64,000 nt of DNA from DIGJ01 sp041739345. Its GTDB lineage: Bacteria; Bacillota; Clostridia; Lachnospirales; Lachnospiraceae. Both the position numbers and the translations under genes were made by a program. Below the pieces are notes generated by a model. That model made no database searches and had not been told where the DNA came from. It saw only the letters and a program-made list of their open reading frames with translations. This document shows positions 50,584 to 60,007 of this stretch, piece by piece (the stretch's first letter is position 1; each line of letters begins with the position of its first letter). The stretch lies in NCBI GenBank assembly GCA_041739345.1, contig JBGSNZ010000021.1, positions 62,001 to 126,000 of the forward strand. Reading direction: 5' to 3'.

Positions 50584-51630
50584 TTGTCAGAACACAAGTT
50601 TGAAGGGAACAGAAAACAAAAGCATAGAAAGAAAGTTTTACTATGGATATTTTTAGCGACTGCACCGATTCTCACTTCATTCATTTGCATGATGCTTGGC
50701 AGATTTTCGCTTAGTGCAAAGGATGTAATAGAGCAACTGTGGATATTTTTCACACAGGGTAAGGAAGCAATGAATCCACAGTATTATTCTGTCATTATAC
50801 AGCTTAGACTTCCTCGAATCCTCTTAGCCTGTTTTTGTGGAGCTGGACTTGCAGTTTCCGGTACGGCATATCAGAACCTATTTTCCAATGCATTGGCAAC
50901 GCCGGATACACTAGGCGTTGCATCTGGAGCAAGTTTTGGAGCAGTTCTGGGTTTACTTTGGAATCAAAATCTATTAGTAGTTGAGATTTTAGCAATCTCA
51001 TTTGGTTTATTAGCGGTTGCTTTAACCTATCTAATTAGTCGTCAAAAAGGCCAAAGTAGTATTATTATGATTGTGCTGGCAGGTATGGTAGTGTCTGCTA
51101 GCTTCAATGCATTGATTTCGGCAGTAAAATTTACCGCAGATGCAGAAGAACAACTTCCGAGCATTACGTATTGGCTCATGGGAAGCTATGCGAGTGCTAA
51201 TTACAAAAGTCTTTTACTTTGTACCCCATTTATAATTGTAGGAATTTTTATTTTATTTTTTCTACGTTGGAGGCTAAATCTTTTGTGCTTAAGTGAGGAT
51301 GAAGCCAGGTCACAAGGCGTACATGTGGAACAACTGCGAGCAATTATTTCGGTTGCAGCGACTATTATTACAGCTTCCTGTGTATCTATGTGTGGACAGG
51401 TCGGTTGGGTGGGTCTTTTGATTCCCCATATCTGTCGCATGATGTTTGGAAGCAATACAAAAAATATTATACCGGCAAGCATTAGTCTTGGTGCGGTGTT
51501 CATGTTAATAATCGATGCCTTTGCCCGTAGTGCAACTTCGGTGGAAATACCAATCTCTATTCTTACAGCACTAATTGGTGCACCATTTTTTATTCTTCTG
51601 CTAAAGCGGACAGGGGGGACTTCGTTATGA
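50584..51630 (+). CDS. FecCD/BtuC-type ABC permease
   Basis: 348 aa starting at TTG 50584 with AGAGGG upstream. Nine to ten membrane helices; typical family blocks are LRLPRILLACFCGAGLAVSGTAYQ, NALATPDTLGVASGASFGAVLG, and the ATPase-coupling loop region CGQVGWVGLLIPHICRMMFG. It forms the homodimeric channel of an importer for metal chelates or corrinoids. Its stop overlaps the ATPase start (ATGA). Confidence 0.93.
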   Translation: MSEHKFEGNRKQKHRKKVLLWIFLATAPILTSFICMMLGRFSLSAKDVIEQLWIFFTQGKEAMNPQYYSVIIQLRLPRILLACFCGAGLAVSGTAYQNLFSNALATPDTLGVASGASFGAVLGLLWNQNLLVVEILAISFGLLAVALTYLISRQKGQSSIIMIVLAGMVVSASFNALISAVKFTADAEEQLPSITYWLMGSYASANYKSLLLCTPFIIVGIFILFFLRWRLNLLCLSEDEARSQGVHVEQLRAIISVAATIITASCVSMCGQVGWVGLLIPHICRMMFGSNTKNIIPASISLGAVFMLIIDAFARSATSVEIPISILTALIGAPFFILLLKRTGGTSL

Positions 51631-52424
51631 TGTTCGAAGTAAAACAAGGGAGTTTTTCTTATCTTGATGAAAATAAGAAAAATGTACTAAGCGATATAAA
51701 CTATCAGGTAAAAGAAGGAGAAATCCTTGGAATCTTAGGTAGAAATGGAGTGGGCAAGACGACACTGCTTCGTGCTAGTATGGGAATGCTTGCCTGGAAG
51801 AGTGGAGGCAGTTATCTTGACGGCATTGACATTCGTACGATGAATCAGAGTGCTGTCTGGAAAAAGCTTGCTTATGTGCCACAGGCGAAAAATGGGTTTG
51901 GACATTTTTTAGTAGAAGAAATGGTTTTGCTTGGAAGAAGTGCATATTTAAAACCATGGCAGCAGCCAGGAAAAAAGGATAAAGAATTAGCAGAAAAAGC
52001 ACTGGAGCAAGTTGGGATATTACACTTAAAAAACCGTATGTGTAATAAGTTAAGTGGCGGGGAACTGCAAATGGTGCTAATTGCAAGAGCACTCGCTGGA
52101 GAACCGCAAATTATTATATTGGATGAACCAGAATCCAATCTGGATTTTAAAAATCAATTGATTATTCTTGAGATTATGCGTAAGTTGGCACATGAACAAA
52201 GACTTTCTTGCATTTTTAATACGCATTATCCAAGTCATGCCTTGCAATATGCAGATAAAGTCTTGCTTCTTTCCAATGATGGTAGTAGTATGTTTGGTGA
52301 GAGCACGGCCTTAATCACAAAAGAAAACCTAGAAAAAATCTTTGAAGTCAGGGTACAAATTCATGAGTTGGTGACGGAAGGAAAAACATACCGAGAAGTC
52401 CTACCGATTGAAATAATCAACTAA
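51627..52424 (+). CDS. ABC importer ATPase (FecE/BtuD type)
   Basis: 265 aa. Walker A GRNGVGKTTLL, Q-loop YVPQAKNGFGHF, signature LSGGELQMVLIARAL, Walker B IIILDEPESNLDF and switch NTHYPSHALQYADKV. Together with the previous two genes it forms a complete SBP-permease-ATPase importer encoded directly behind the nitrogenase-like genes. The ATG overlaps the permease stop. Confidence 0.94.
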   Translation: MMFEVKQGSFSYLDENKKNVLSDINYQVKEGEILGILGRNGVGKTTLLRASMGMLAWKSGGSYLDGIDIRTMNQSAVWKKLAYVPQAKNGFGHFLVEEMVLLGRSAYLKPWQQPGKKDKELAEKALEQVGILHLKNRMCNKLSGGELQMVLIARALAGEPQIIILDEPESNLDFKNQLIILEIMRKLAHEQRLSCIFNTHYPSHALQYADKVLLLSNDGSSMFGESTALITKENLEKIFEVRVQIHELVTEGKTYREVLPIEIIN

Positions 52425-52445
52425 AACATAAGGAAAGTAGATGGA

Positions 52446-53600
52446 ATGGAAGAAATCTTAAATTATATCAATCAAATATTTGATGACGAAATTATAAAAA
52501 TAGTTTTTAGCAATTGTAAGAATGCTGAAGTTTTGTACCGAAAGGTTACAATACAACGAAAGGAATCATATTTTCAAATTGAAAAATATACCCAGAAACA
52601 AGTTTTTCATGAAAATATAGATCCGGATTCCATTAAGCAAATCTGTTTGCAATTTTTAGAAGATGCATTCACCCAGATGAATGCATGGGGGAAAAACGGA
52701 GAATACAGTTTAAAGATATCGAAAAAAGGAAAAGTGCTGTTTCATAAAACACCGATGAAAGCAAGTTTACCGAAAATGCAGCCTCATAACCGTCAGAAGC
52801 AGTATTTATTAGAAGAGGGTACCGTGATTCCACCTTTGGTAGATATGGGTATATTTACTAAGACAGGGAAAGTAGTACAATCTATGAATGACAAATATAA
52901 GCAAATCAATAAGTTTATTGAAATTGTCGATGATGCCATACGTAAATATAATAAAGATCAGATTAGTATTGTTGATTTTGGATGCGGAAAATCATATTTA
53001 ACATTTGTGGTATATTATTATTTGAAGGTAGTTCGGAAAATGGATATTCAAATGATTGGTCTTGACTTAAAGGAAGAAGTCATTCGTCAATGCAATGATA
53101 CTGCAAAGCGTTACGGTTATGATGGTTTGCGATTTGAAGTAGGTGATATTAATGGATATCACTCAGACATACCAATTGATATGGTGATTTCGCTTCATGC
53201 ATGTGATACTGCAACGGATTATGCCTTGTTTAATGCGATTGAATGGGATGCAAAGATTATTATTTCCGTACCTTGCTGTCAACATGAGATTGCGGATCAG
53301 ATGACGGACGATTATCTTCCTATATTAAATCGATATGGAATTGTAAAGGAACGTACAGCGGCACTTATGACGGATGCCATTCGATGCAATTTGCTAACCT
53401 GTTGTGGTTACAAGACGCAATTACTTGAATTTATAGATTTGTCCCATACACCAAAGAATTTGCTTATTCGTGCAGTGAAAACGAACCTTTCTGCGGAGAG
53501 TAAGAAAACAGCAGAAAACGAGATTCGAGATATTGTGAAAGCATTTGGATTAAAGCCAACACTACTAAAACTTTTAGAGAATAGAATTCATAGGATTTAA
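52446..53600 (+). CDS. class I SAM-dependent methyltransferase
   Basis: 384 aa. The C-terminal part has the SAM-binding signature VDFGCGKSYLTFVVYYYL (about 176-193), then GLDLKEEVIRQC and ISLHACDTATDYALFNA, then VPCCQHEIADQM. The N-terminal 120 residues form a separate domain of unknown role. The general type resembles the large methyltransferases sometimes annotated as RNA methyltransferases (GSTCD-like), but the substrate is unknown. It is 21 nt after the importer ATPase and may be part of that operon, although it could be an unrelated housekeeping gene. Confidence 0.8.
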   Translation: MEEILNYINQIFDDEIIKIVFSNCKNAEVLYRKVTIQRKESYFQIEKYTQKQVFHENIDPDSIKQICLQFLEDAFTQMNAWGKNGEYSLKISKKGKVLFHKTPMKASLPKMQPHNRQKQYLLEEGTVIPPLVDMGIFTKTGKVVQSMNDKYKQINKFIEIVDDAIRKYNKDQISIVDFGCGKSYLTFVVYYYLKVVRKMDIQMIGLDLKEEVIRQCNDTAKRYGYDGLRFEVGDINGYHSDIPIDMVISLHACDTATDYALFNAIEWDAKIIISVPCCQHEIADQMTDDYLPILNRYGIVKERTAALMTDAIRCNLLTCCGYKTQLLEFIDLSHTPKNLLIRAVKTNLSAESKKTAENEIRDIVKAFGLKPTLLKLLENRIHRI

Positions 53601-53612
53601 GAATAGTTATAT

Positions 53613-53647
53613 AAAAAAAGGACAAACCGGGTTTTGTTCTTTTTTTA
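53613..53647. terminator. terminator after the methyltransferase
   Basis: AAAAAGGACAAA pairs with TTTTGTTCTTTTT around an ACCGGG loop, with A and T runs on either side. Confidence 0.8.
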
Positions 53648-53715
53648 TTTTATGTTTGGAAAAAGCAGAGTTTTGTGGTAGAATAGATTCGTAAACTTTG
53701 TAAAGGATGGATATA

Positions 53716-54756
53716 ATGGCCAACGACGAAAAGAATGCCACTAGAATAGATGCAGAATACAACGTGCGAAAAAAAAGAGTAAGGCGCATGAAAAGGATGC
53801 TGCTTACCGTGCTATTTGCAATGATTTTAATTCCGATTTTGTTATGTATTATACTAATGATTCGTATAAATAAAATAGAAAAACAATTAAATGCATTGAC
53901 AGATATTAAGACACAGGAGTATGAAGACTACCTTGACAACTCAGAAAATGCAAAGAGTGGTTCCATCGTATATGCTGCCGAGACACAAGATGCGCAAGGA
54001 GATGTGAAAGAGGAAGAGGATGTACAAACTACAACGGATTCCAATGAAACAGAGGATGAATCCATGGATGAATCAGAAAACGTTGTGTTGACACCGGAAG
54101 AAAAATTAGATTTAGAGACAGAAGAAAAGAAGGTCTACTTAACATTTGATGATGGGCCAGGAGAGTATACCGATGCGCTACTTGATGTATTAAAAGAAAA
54201 TGGCGTAAAGGCTACTTTTTTTGTGATTGGAAAGACGGATGAACATTCCCTTTCCATATACAAAAGAATTGTAGATGAAGGTCATACTTTAGCTATGCAC
54301 TCCTATTCTCATCAATACAGCAAAATTTATAAATCCGTTAAGGCGTTTAAAAAAGATTTAAATGAGTTAAGTGATTTACTTTATGATACAACAGGACAAA
54401 GACCGACTGCATATCGATTTCCAGGAGGAAGCAGCAACACAGTTAGTGATGTTTCCATGACGGAGTTTATTAAATACTTAAATAAAAAGAATATTACATA
54501 TTATGATTGGAATGTAATCAATGGAGATGCAACTGGTAAAGATTTAACCACTGATCAAATGAATAATAATGTTATGAGTGGGGTTGTAAAAAATAAAAAT
54601 TCCATTATTTTAATGCATGATACTGTATCAAAAGATACAACACTAAAATCAATGCCTACATTAATTAAGAAGTTAAAGAAGCAGGGATATATTATTCTGC
54701 CTATAACGAAATATACAAATACGGTTCAGCATATAAAAGCTGATTCTGTAGAATAG
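53716..54756 (+). CDS. membrane-anchored polysaccharide deacetylase
   Basis: 346 aa from ATG 53716; AAAGG is 9 nt upstream, whereas an earlier ATG at 53707 is too close to it. A basic N-terminus and one membrane helix (about 28-52) are followed by an acidic linker and a NodB domain (about 135-340): YLTFDDGPGEYTDALLDVL (catalytic Asp pair), MHSYSHQYSKIY (zinc His), YRFPGGSS, and ILMHDT. It probably deacetylates peptidoglycan or another wall glycan outside the membrane. A bactofilin gene follows 19 nt later. Confidence 0.92.
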   Translation: MANDEKNATRIDAEYNVRKKRVRRMKRMLLTVLFAMILIPILLCIILMIRINKIEKQLNALTDIKTQEYEDYLDNSENAKSGSIVYAAETQDAQGDVKEEEDVQTTTDSNETEDESMDESENVVLTPEEKLDLETEEKKVYLTFDDGPGEYTDALLDVLKENGVKATFFVIGKTDEHSLSIYKRIVDEGHTLAMHSYSHQYSKIYKSVKAFKKDLNELSDLLYDTTGQRPTAYRFPGGSSNTVSDVSMTEFIKYLNKKNITYYDWNVINGDATGKDLTTDQMNNNVMSGVVKNKNSIILMHDTVSKDTTLKSMPTLIKKLKKQGYIILPITKYTNTVQHIKADSVE

Positions 54757-54775
54757 ACGAACAGGAGGATAGAGA

Positions 54776-55927
54776 ATGGGATTTTTTAAAGAATTAAAGG
54801 AAGACTTTTCTCAAGCAATGAATGAGCTTATGCCAGAGGATGATCTTTATAATGAAGATTTTTCGGAGGGTATGGAGGATGAAACGAAAGAGGACAGCTC
54901 AAAGAAAAAAGTGGTAGAGGATGGAAATGATCACACACATTCGATACCTACAAATGATAAAAGAGATATTAAAGACATTTTAGAAGAAGAAGTACTTGCT
55001 GCAATTGAAGCATTGAATGCGAAGGAAGAATTACCAGAAGCGTCAAATTTGGTAGAAGTAGTAGAAGGCGAACATACGCAAGAGGCAGACTTAGATATTG
55101 AGGAAGACACCAGTGATGAAATACTGGAAGACGGTCTTACGGAAGAAGAGTTAATTCAACGTATGATAGATGAAGATGATAGAATAGAAAAGGAACAAGA
55201 GGCAAAAAAGCAGGAATTAAGGGAACAAGAAAATAAAGAAAAAGAATTAAGAGAAAAAGAATTGGAGGAACAGAAAATGGAAGAACTTGGTGACAAGAGA
55301 GAAGTGGAAACACAAGAGGATACTTCCGATATGGAATTAATCGCTCAACTTTTAGGAGAAGACAACAATGAAGATGCAGATGTAGATGAAGAAATTCTTG
55401 CAAAGAGTGAAGAAATAGAAGAAAAAGAAGAAATAAAAGAAGACTTCGAAATAAAAGAAAAGATTCGGGAACTAGGCGATGATGTTACTGTAATTACAAA
55501 AGGGACTAAGATTAATGGTAGTATTTCATCCGATGGCTCTCTTGAAGTAATGGGTACCATTACTGGCGATATCAACTGTCTTGGAAAACTTTCTATTGTT
55601 GGTAATGTAAATGGTAATTCACAGGCTTCTGAAATTTATGTAAATACAGCACGTCTTGATGGCGGATTAATAAGCACAGGTAGTGTTAAAGTAGGAGTTG
55701 GTACCATAGTTGTTGGTGATGTAAAGGCCAATAGTGCAGTAATTGCAGGAGCTGTTAAAGGTGAAGTAGATGTAAATGGACCAGTTATCATCGATTCCAC
55801 TGCAATTGTAAAAGGTAATATTAATGCAAAATCCGTACAAATCAATAATGGTGCGGTTATTGACGGCTATTGCTCTTTGACTTATGCAGCCGTAGATATT
55901 GATAATTTCTTTGATGGAGAGAAGTAA
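54776..55927 (+). CDS. bactofilin with long acidic N-terminal region
   Basis: 383 aa. Residues 1-220 are highly charged, Glu/Lys-rich and coiled-coil-like. The C-terminal ~150 residues are a bactofilin beta-helix (PF04519): GTKINGSISSDGSLEVMG, GDINCLGKLSIVGNVNG, VGDVKANSAVIAGAVKGEV, VKGNINAKSVQINNGAVIDG. Bactofilins polymerise into cytoskeletal filaments and recruit wall enzymes. The adjacent wall deacetylase fits that role. Strong Shine-Dalgarno AGGAGG. The pyrH start codon follows one nucleotide after its stop. Confidence 0.92.
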   Translation: MGFFKELKEDFSQAMNELMPEDDLYNEDFSEGMEDETKEDSSKKKVVEDGNDHTHSIPTNDKRDIKDILEEEVLAAIEALNAKEELPEASNLVEVVEGEHTQEADLDIEEDTSDEILEDGLTEEELIQRMIDEDDRIEKEQEAKKQELREQENKEKELREKELEEQKMEELGDKREVETQEDTSDMELIAQLLGEDNNEDADVDEEILAKSEEIEEKEEIKEDFEIKEKIRELGDDVTVITKGTKINGSISSDGSLEVMGTITGDINCLGKLSIVGNVNGNSQASEIYVNTARLDGGLISTGSVKVGVGTIVVGDVKANSAVIAGAVKGEVDVNGPVIIDSTAIVKGNINAKSVQINNGAVIDGYCSLTYAAVDIDNFFDGEK

Positions 55928-55928
55928 A

Positions 55929-56633
55929 ATGGCAGAATATAAACGAGTAATGCTTAAATTAAGTGGAGAAGCTCTTGCAGGTGATAAAAAACAGGGATTT
56001 GATGAAGCTACTTGTATAAAAGTTGCAAAACAGGTAAAACAATTGATAGATGCAGGCGTACAGGTAGGAATTGTGATTGGTGGAGGAAACTTCTGGAGAG
56101 GTAGAACCAGCGAGACAATTGACCGAACCAAGGCAGACCAGATTGGTATGCTAGCAACGGTTATGAACTGTCTTTATGTATCTGAAATTTTTCGCTATGT
56201 TGGAATGAAAACACAGATTTTAACACCATTTGAGTGTGGCAATATGACAAAATTGTTTTCAAAAGACAGAGCAAATAAATATTTTGAAAAAGGAATGGTT
56301 GTATTTTTTGCAGGTGGCACGGGACATCCATATTTTTCAACGGATACCGGAATCGCACTTCGTTCGATTGAGATGGAGGCAGATGTTATTTTATTGGCAA
56401 AAGCAATCGATGGAGTATATGACAGTGATCCAAAAACAAATAAAAGTGCGAAGAAGTATGATATCATTTCAATTCAAGAAGTGCTTGATAAAAAACTTCA
56501 AGTTATTGATTTGACAGCAACGATTATGTGTTTGGAGAACAAAATGCCAATGCTTGTATTTGCACTTGGGGAGGAAAATAGTATTGTCAATGCAGTAAAT
56601 GGAACCAATTACGGAACAAAAATAACGGTGTAA
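55929..56633 (+). CDS. pyrH: UMP kinase
   Basis: 234 aa hexameric UMP kinase making UDP for pyrimidine and cell-wall nucleotide pools. Motifs: MLKLSGEAL (nucleotide site), VIGGGNFWRGR (about 52-62), GTGHPYFSTDTGIALRS, and ANKIDGVYDSDPK-like AKAIDGVYDSDPKTN. The ATG at 55929 is chosen; it directly follows the bactofilin stop. frr follows 18 nt downstream, the usual pairing. Confidence 0.97.
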   Translation: MAEYKRVMLKLSGEALAGDKKQGFDEATCIKVAKQVKQLIDAGVQVGIVIGGGNFWRGRTSETIDRTKADQIGMLATVMNCLYVSEIFRYVGMKTQILTPFECGNMTKLFSKDRANKYFEKGMVVFFAGGTGHPYFSTDTGIALRSIEMEADVILLAKAIDGVYDSDPKTNKSAKKYDIISIQEVLDKKLQVIDLTATIMCLENKMPMLVFALGEENSIVNAVNGTNYGTKITV

Positions 56634-56651
56634 GACCAGGAGGATAAGATC

Positions 56652-57206
56652 ATGGAAATAGAAATGAATAAATATGAAGATAAAATGAAAAAGACGTTAG
56701 CAGCATTAAGTGAAGAATATGTATCCATTCGTGCAGGAAGAGCCAATCCACATTTACTTGATAAATTAAAAGTTAATTATTATGGACAACCTTCCCCACT
56801 TCAGACAGTAGCGAATGTTTCTGTTCCAGAAGCAAGAGTGATTTTAATTCAACCATGGGAAAGTTCACTGGTTAAAGAAATTGAGAAAGCGATTATTGCA
56901 TCTGACCTTGGATTAACACCAAACAATGATGGAAAAACCATTCGTTTAGTGTTTCCTGAACTAACAGAAGAAAGAAGAAAAGATTTAGTGAAGGACGTTA
57001 AGAAAAAAGGTGAAAATGCAAAGGTTGCAGTTCGAAATATCCGTAGAGACGCAAATGATATCTTCAAAAAACAAAGTAAGGCAAATGAAATATCAGAAGA
57101 CGAATTAAAGCAAGCAGAAACAAGAATGCAAAAACTTACAGATAAATATATTGATGAAGTTGAAAAATCAATTGAAGCAAAAACAAAGGAAATACTTACT
57201 GTATAA
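56652..57206 (+). CDS. frr: ribosome recycling factor
   Basis: 184 aa, normal length. It releases ribosomes after termination together with EF-G. Conserved blocks: SIRAGRANPHLLDKL, VNYYGQPSPLQTVANVSVPEAR, PNNDGKTIRLVFPELTEERRKDLVK, and the coiled-coil arm VAVRNIRRDANDIFKK. Shine-Dalgarno AGGAGG. Confidence 0.98.
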   Translation: MEIEMNKYEDKMKKTLAALSEEYVSIRAGRANPHLLDKLKVNYYGQPSPLQTVANVSVPEARVILIQPWESSLVKEIEKAIIASDLGLTPNNDGKTIRLVFPELTEERRKDLVKDVKKKGENAKVAVRNIRRDANDIFKKQSKANEISEDELKQAETRMQKLTDKYIDEVEKSIEAKTKEILTV

Positions 57207-57217
57207 CTGCGTTTTAG

Positions 57218-57253
57218 GGACTGGTGCAAGAACAAAGTTTGGCATCAGTCCCA
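57218..57253 (+). terminator. hairpin between frr and uppS
   Basis: GGGACTGGTGC (57218-57228) pairs with GCATCAGTCCC (57243-57253), one wobble, but is followed by ATTCTTAT, not a T run. It may be a weak terminator or a processing site. Confidence 0.5.
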
Positions 57254-57286
57254 TTCTTATGAATGGTTTTAAAATAGGAGTATAGT

Positions 57287-57997
57287 ATGGAAAATATGAA
57301 TATACCAAAACATATTGCAATTATTTTAGATGGTAATGGAAGATGGGCAAAAAAACGCGCGATGCCAAGAAATGTTGGTCATGCTCAGGGAAGTAAGAAT
57401 GTGGAACGAATCTTAGAAGAAGCGGATAAGCTAGGGGTAGAATATTTAACCGTTTATGCATTTTCCACGGAAAACTGGTCAAGGCCAGAGAGCGAAGTGA
57501 ATGCACTAATGAAGCTTTTGAAGAGTTATTTAAAAGATTGTATTCAGACATCTAAGAAAAATAATATGCGAGTTCGCGTAATTGGTGACATTTCTGTTTT
57601 GGAAGAAAGTATGCAGGCACAAATTCAAGAACTTGAACAAATTTCAAGCAATAATACAGGACTTAATTTTCAAGTTGCCATTAATTACGGTGGAAGAGAT
57701 GAAATTATTCGTGCAGTAAGAAAAGTAGCAAAGGAATGCGTAGAGGGTAAGCTTACACTCGATGCAATCGATGAAGTTATGTTTGAAAATTATTTGGATA
57801 CGAAAAATATTCCGGCACCAGAGCTTTTGATCCGTACAAGTGGAGAACAAAGACTTTCTAACTACCTGTTATGGCAGTTAGCTTATTCTGAATTTTATTT
57901 TACGGATGTATTATGGCCGGATTTCAATAAAGAAGAATTAATTAAAGCAATTGAATTTTATAATAAAATAGATCGAAGATTTGGTGCTATAAAATAG
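57287..57997 (+). CDS. uppS: undecaprenyl diphosphate synthase
   Basis: 236 aa cis-prenyltransferase making the C55 lipid carrier for wall synthesis. Motifs: IAIILDGNGRWAKKRAMPR, VEYLTVYAFSTENWSRPESEV, and LLIRTSGEQRLSNYLLWQLAYSEFYF. AGGAG lies 7 nt before the ATG. It starts the isoprenoid/lipid run uppS-cdsA-dxr-rseP-ispG. Confidence 0.97.
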   Translation: MENMNIPKHIAIILDGNGRWAKKRAMPRNVGHAQGSKNVERILEEADKLGVEYLTVYAFSTENWSRPESEVNALMKLLKSYLKDCIQTSKKNNMRVRVIGDISVLEESMQAQIQELEQISSNNTGLNFQVAINYGGRDEIIRAVRKVAKECVEGKLTLDAIDEVMFENYLDTKNIPAPELLIRTSGEQRLSNYLLWQLAYSEFYFTDVLWPDFNKEELIKAIEFYNKIDRRFGAIK

Positions 57998-58007
57998 GAG
58001 GTAACTT

Positions 58008-58814
58008 ATGTTTGGCGAACGGCTTATAAGCGGAATCGTATTATTAGCGATTACTATTTTTGTGGTTATTGCTGGGGGCAATATTTTATTTGCAACGGTA
58101 GCAATAATTTCAATGATTGGACTCTTTGAATTATATCGTGCAATCGGAATTGAGAAAACATCTTTAGCAAAGGCTGGATATGTTGGTGGTTTATGTTTGG
58201 ATTTGTTAATGCTATTTCGTAAAGAAGAGAATGCAATGCTTCTTATGATTGGTTTTCTATTTATTATATTGGTTCTTTACGTGATTACTTACCCAGAATA
58301 TAATATCGAGAAAGTAGCAATGGTCTTCTTTGGCCTTTTTTATGTTACAGCAATGCTTGGATACATATACCGTCTTCGCATGTTGCCAGATGGTAAGTGG
58401 TTAATTTGGCTTGTGTTTATTGGTGCGTGGGGTTCGGATACCTGCGCTTATTGTGTCGGAAAACTGATAGGAAAGCATAAACTTCCTGCTCACCTTGCAG
58501 AACTTAGCCCGAAAAAGAGTTTAGAAGGATGTATTGGCGGTGTAATAGGTGCTGCTCTTATTGGATTTTTATATGCATTATTTTTAAAAGGTTGTATTGT
58601 TCGGGTTTACAATCCATTGGTTACCTTTGCCATTATGGGTGGTGCAGGTTCTATTATTTCTCAATTGGGAGACTTGGCAGCATCTGCGATCAAGCGAAAT
58701 CATGGAATCAAAGATTATGGCAAATTAATTCCAGGACATGGTGGAATTTTGGATCGATTTGATAGTGTTATTTTTACAGCCCCTATTGTATTTTTCTTAG
58801 CACAATTGTTATAA
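58008..58814 (+). CDS. cdsA: phosphatidate cytidylyltransferase
   Basis: 268 aa membrane enzyme converting phosphatidic acid and CTP to CDP-diacylglycerol. About eight hydrophobic segments; signature SAIKRNHGIKDYGKLIPGHGGILDRFDS near the C-terminus carries the metal-binding acidic residues. It lies 10 nt after uppS. Confidence 0.96.
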   Translation: MFGERLISGIVLLAITIFVVIAGGNILFATVAIISMIGLFELYRAIGIEKTSLAKAGYVGGLCLDLLMLFRKEENAMLLMIGFLFIILVLYVITYPEYNIEKVAMVFFGLFYVTAMLGYIYRLRMLPDGKWLIWLVFIGAWGSDTCAYCVGKLIGKHKLPAHLAELSPKKSLEGCIGGVIGAALIGFLYALFLKGCIVRVYNPLVTFAIMGGAGSIISQLGDLAASAIKRNHGIKDYGKLIPGHGGILDRFDSVIFTAPIVFFLAQLL

Positions 58815-58847
58815 AAATGGAATAGGTAAGTGAAAGGAGTGAATATA

Positions 58848-59996
58848 TTGAAGAAAATCGCAATACTAGGATCAACTGGCTCCATTGGGACACAAACCCT
58901 AGATGTAGTTCGTGCTTATCACGAAGAACTAGAAGTAGTTTCTTTAGCTGCGCATAGCAACATTGATTTATTAGAAAAACAGATTTTGGAATTTTCTCCA
59001 AAGATAGTTTCCGTTTGGGATGAAAAGAAAGCTATGGAATTAAAGCAGCGAGTGAAACATCTTCCAGTGAAAATATGTGCTGGAATGGATGGCTTAATTG
59101 AATGTAGTACAGAGTCGTCAGTAGACATCGTCGTGGGTGCTGTGGTAGGAATGATAGGAATCATACCTACAATTGAAGCAATCAAAGCAGGCAAAGACAT
59201 AGCTCTCGCCAATAAAGAAACATTAGTATGTGCTGGTCACATTATTATGCCACTCGCAGAAAAAAAGAACGTTGCATTACTTCCGGTAGATAGCGAACAT
59301 TCTGCAATATTGCAGTCTATGAATGGAGAAAACAAAAAAGAAATTCATAAAATAATTTTAACAGCATCGGGTGGACCATTCCGTGGCAAAACACTGGATG
59401 ATCTAAAGCAGATAAAAGTAGAAGATGCATTAAAACATCCAAACTGGTCAATGGGAAGAAAAATCACCATAGATTCGTCTACCATGGTAAACAAAGGGCT
59501 TGAAGTAATGGAAGCAAAATGGCTTTTTAATGTTTCTTTTGATCAGATTGAAGTAGTCATTCAGCCACAAAGTGTGATTCATTCTATGGTGGAATATGAG
59601 GATGGTGCTGTGATGGCGCAGCTTGGTACTCCAGATATGAAACTTCCAATTCAATATGCGTTATTCTACCCTAGTAGAAGATATTTAAAAGGGGATCGTT
59701 TGGACTTTGCAAAGCTTCAGCAAATTACCTTTGAAAAACCGAATTTTGAAACATTCCGTGGCTTGGAGCTAGCGTACGAAGTGGGAAGAATGGGCGGCAG
59801 TATGCCAACCGTATACAATGCTGCAAATGAAAAGGCAGTTGATATGTTTTTAAATCGAAAAATATCATATTTAGAAATACCAGAAATTATTGAATATGCA
59901 ATTAATAAACATTCCTTGCGTAAAAAACCTACGATTGAGGAAATATTAGAAGTAGAGAAAGAAACTTATGAAGCAATCAATAATAAATGGAGATAG
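58848..59996 (+). CDS. dxr: 1-deoxy-D-xylulose 5-phosphate reductoisomerase
   Basis: 382 aa, MEP pathway. TTG 58848 is chosen because AAGGAG lies 8 nt upstream and the NADPH-binding strand begins at once (KKIAILGSTGSIGTQTLDVV). An in-frame GTG at 58830 overlaps the Shine-Dalgarno. Other motifs: LANKETLVCAG, PVDSEHSAI (metal and substrate), TASGGPFRG, TIDSSTMVNKGLEVMEA. The C-terminal helical domain is complete. Confidence 0.97.
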   Translation: MKKIAILGSTGSIGTQTLDVVRAYHEELEVVSLAAHSNIDLLEKQILEFSPKIVSVWDEKKAMELKQRVKHLPVKICAGMDGLIECSTESSVDIVVGAVVGMIGIIPTIEAIKAGKDIALANKETLVCAGHIIMPLAEKKNVALLPVDSEHSAILQSMNGENKKEIHKIILTASGGPFRGKTLDDLKQIKVEDALKHPNWSMGRKITIDSSTMVNKGLEVMEAKWLFNVSFDQIEVVIQPQSVIHSMVEYEDGAVMAQLGTPDMKLPIQYALFYPSRRYLKGDRLDFAKLQQITFEKPNFETFRGLELAYEVGRMGGSMPTVYNAANEKAVDMFLNRKISYLEIPEIIEYAINKHSLRKKPTIEEILEVEKETYEAINNKWR

Positions 59997-60007
59997 GAAG
60001 TAAAAGG

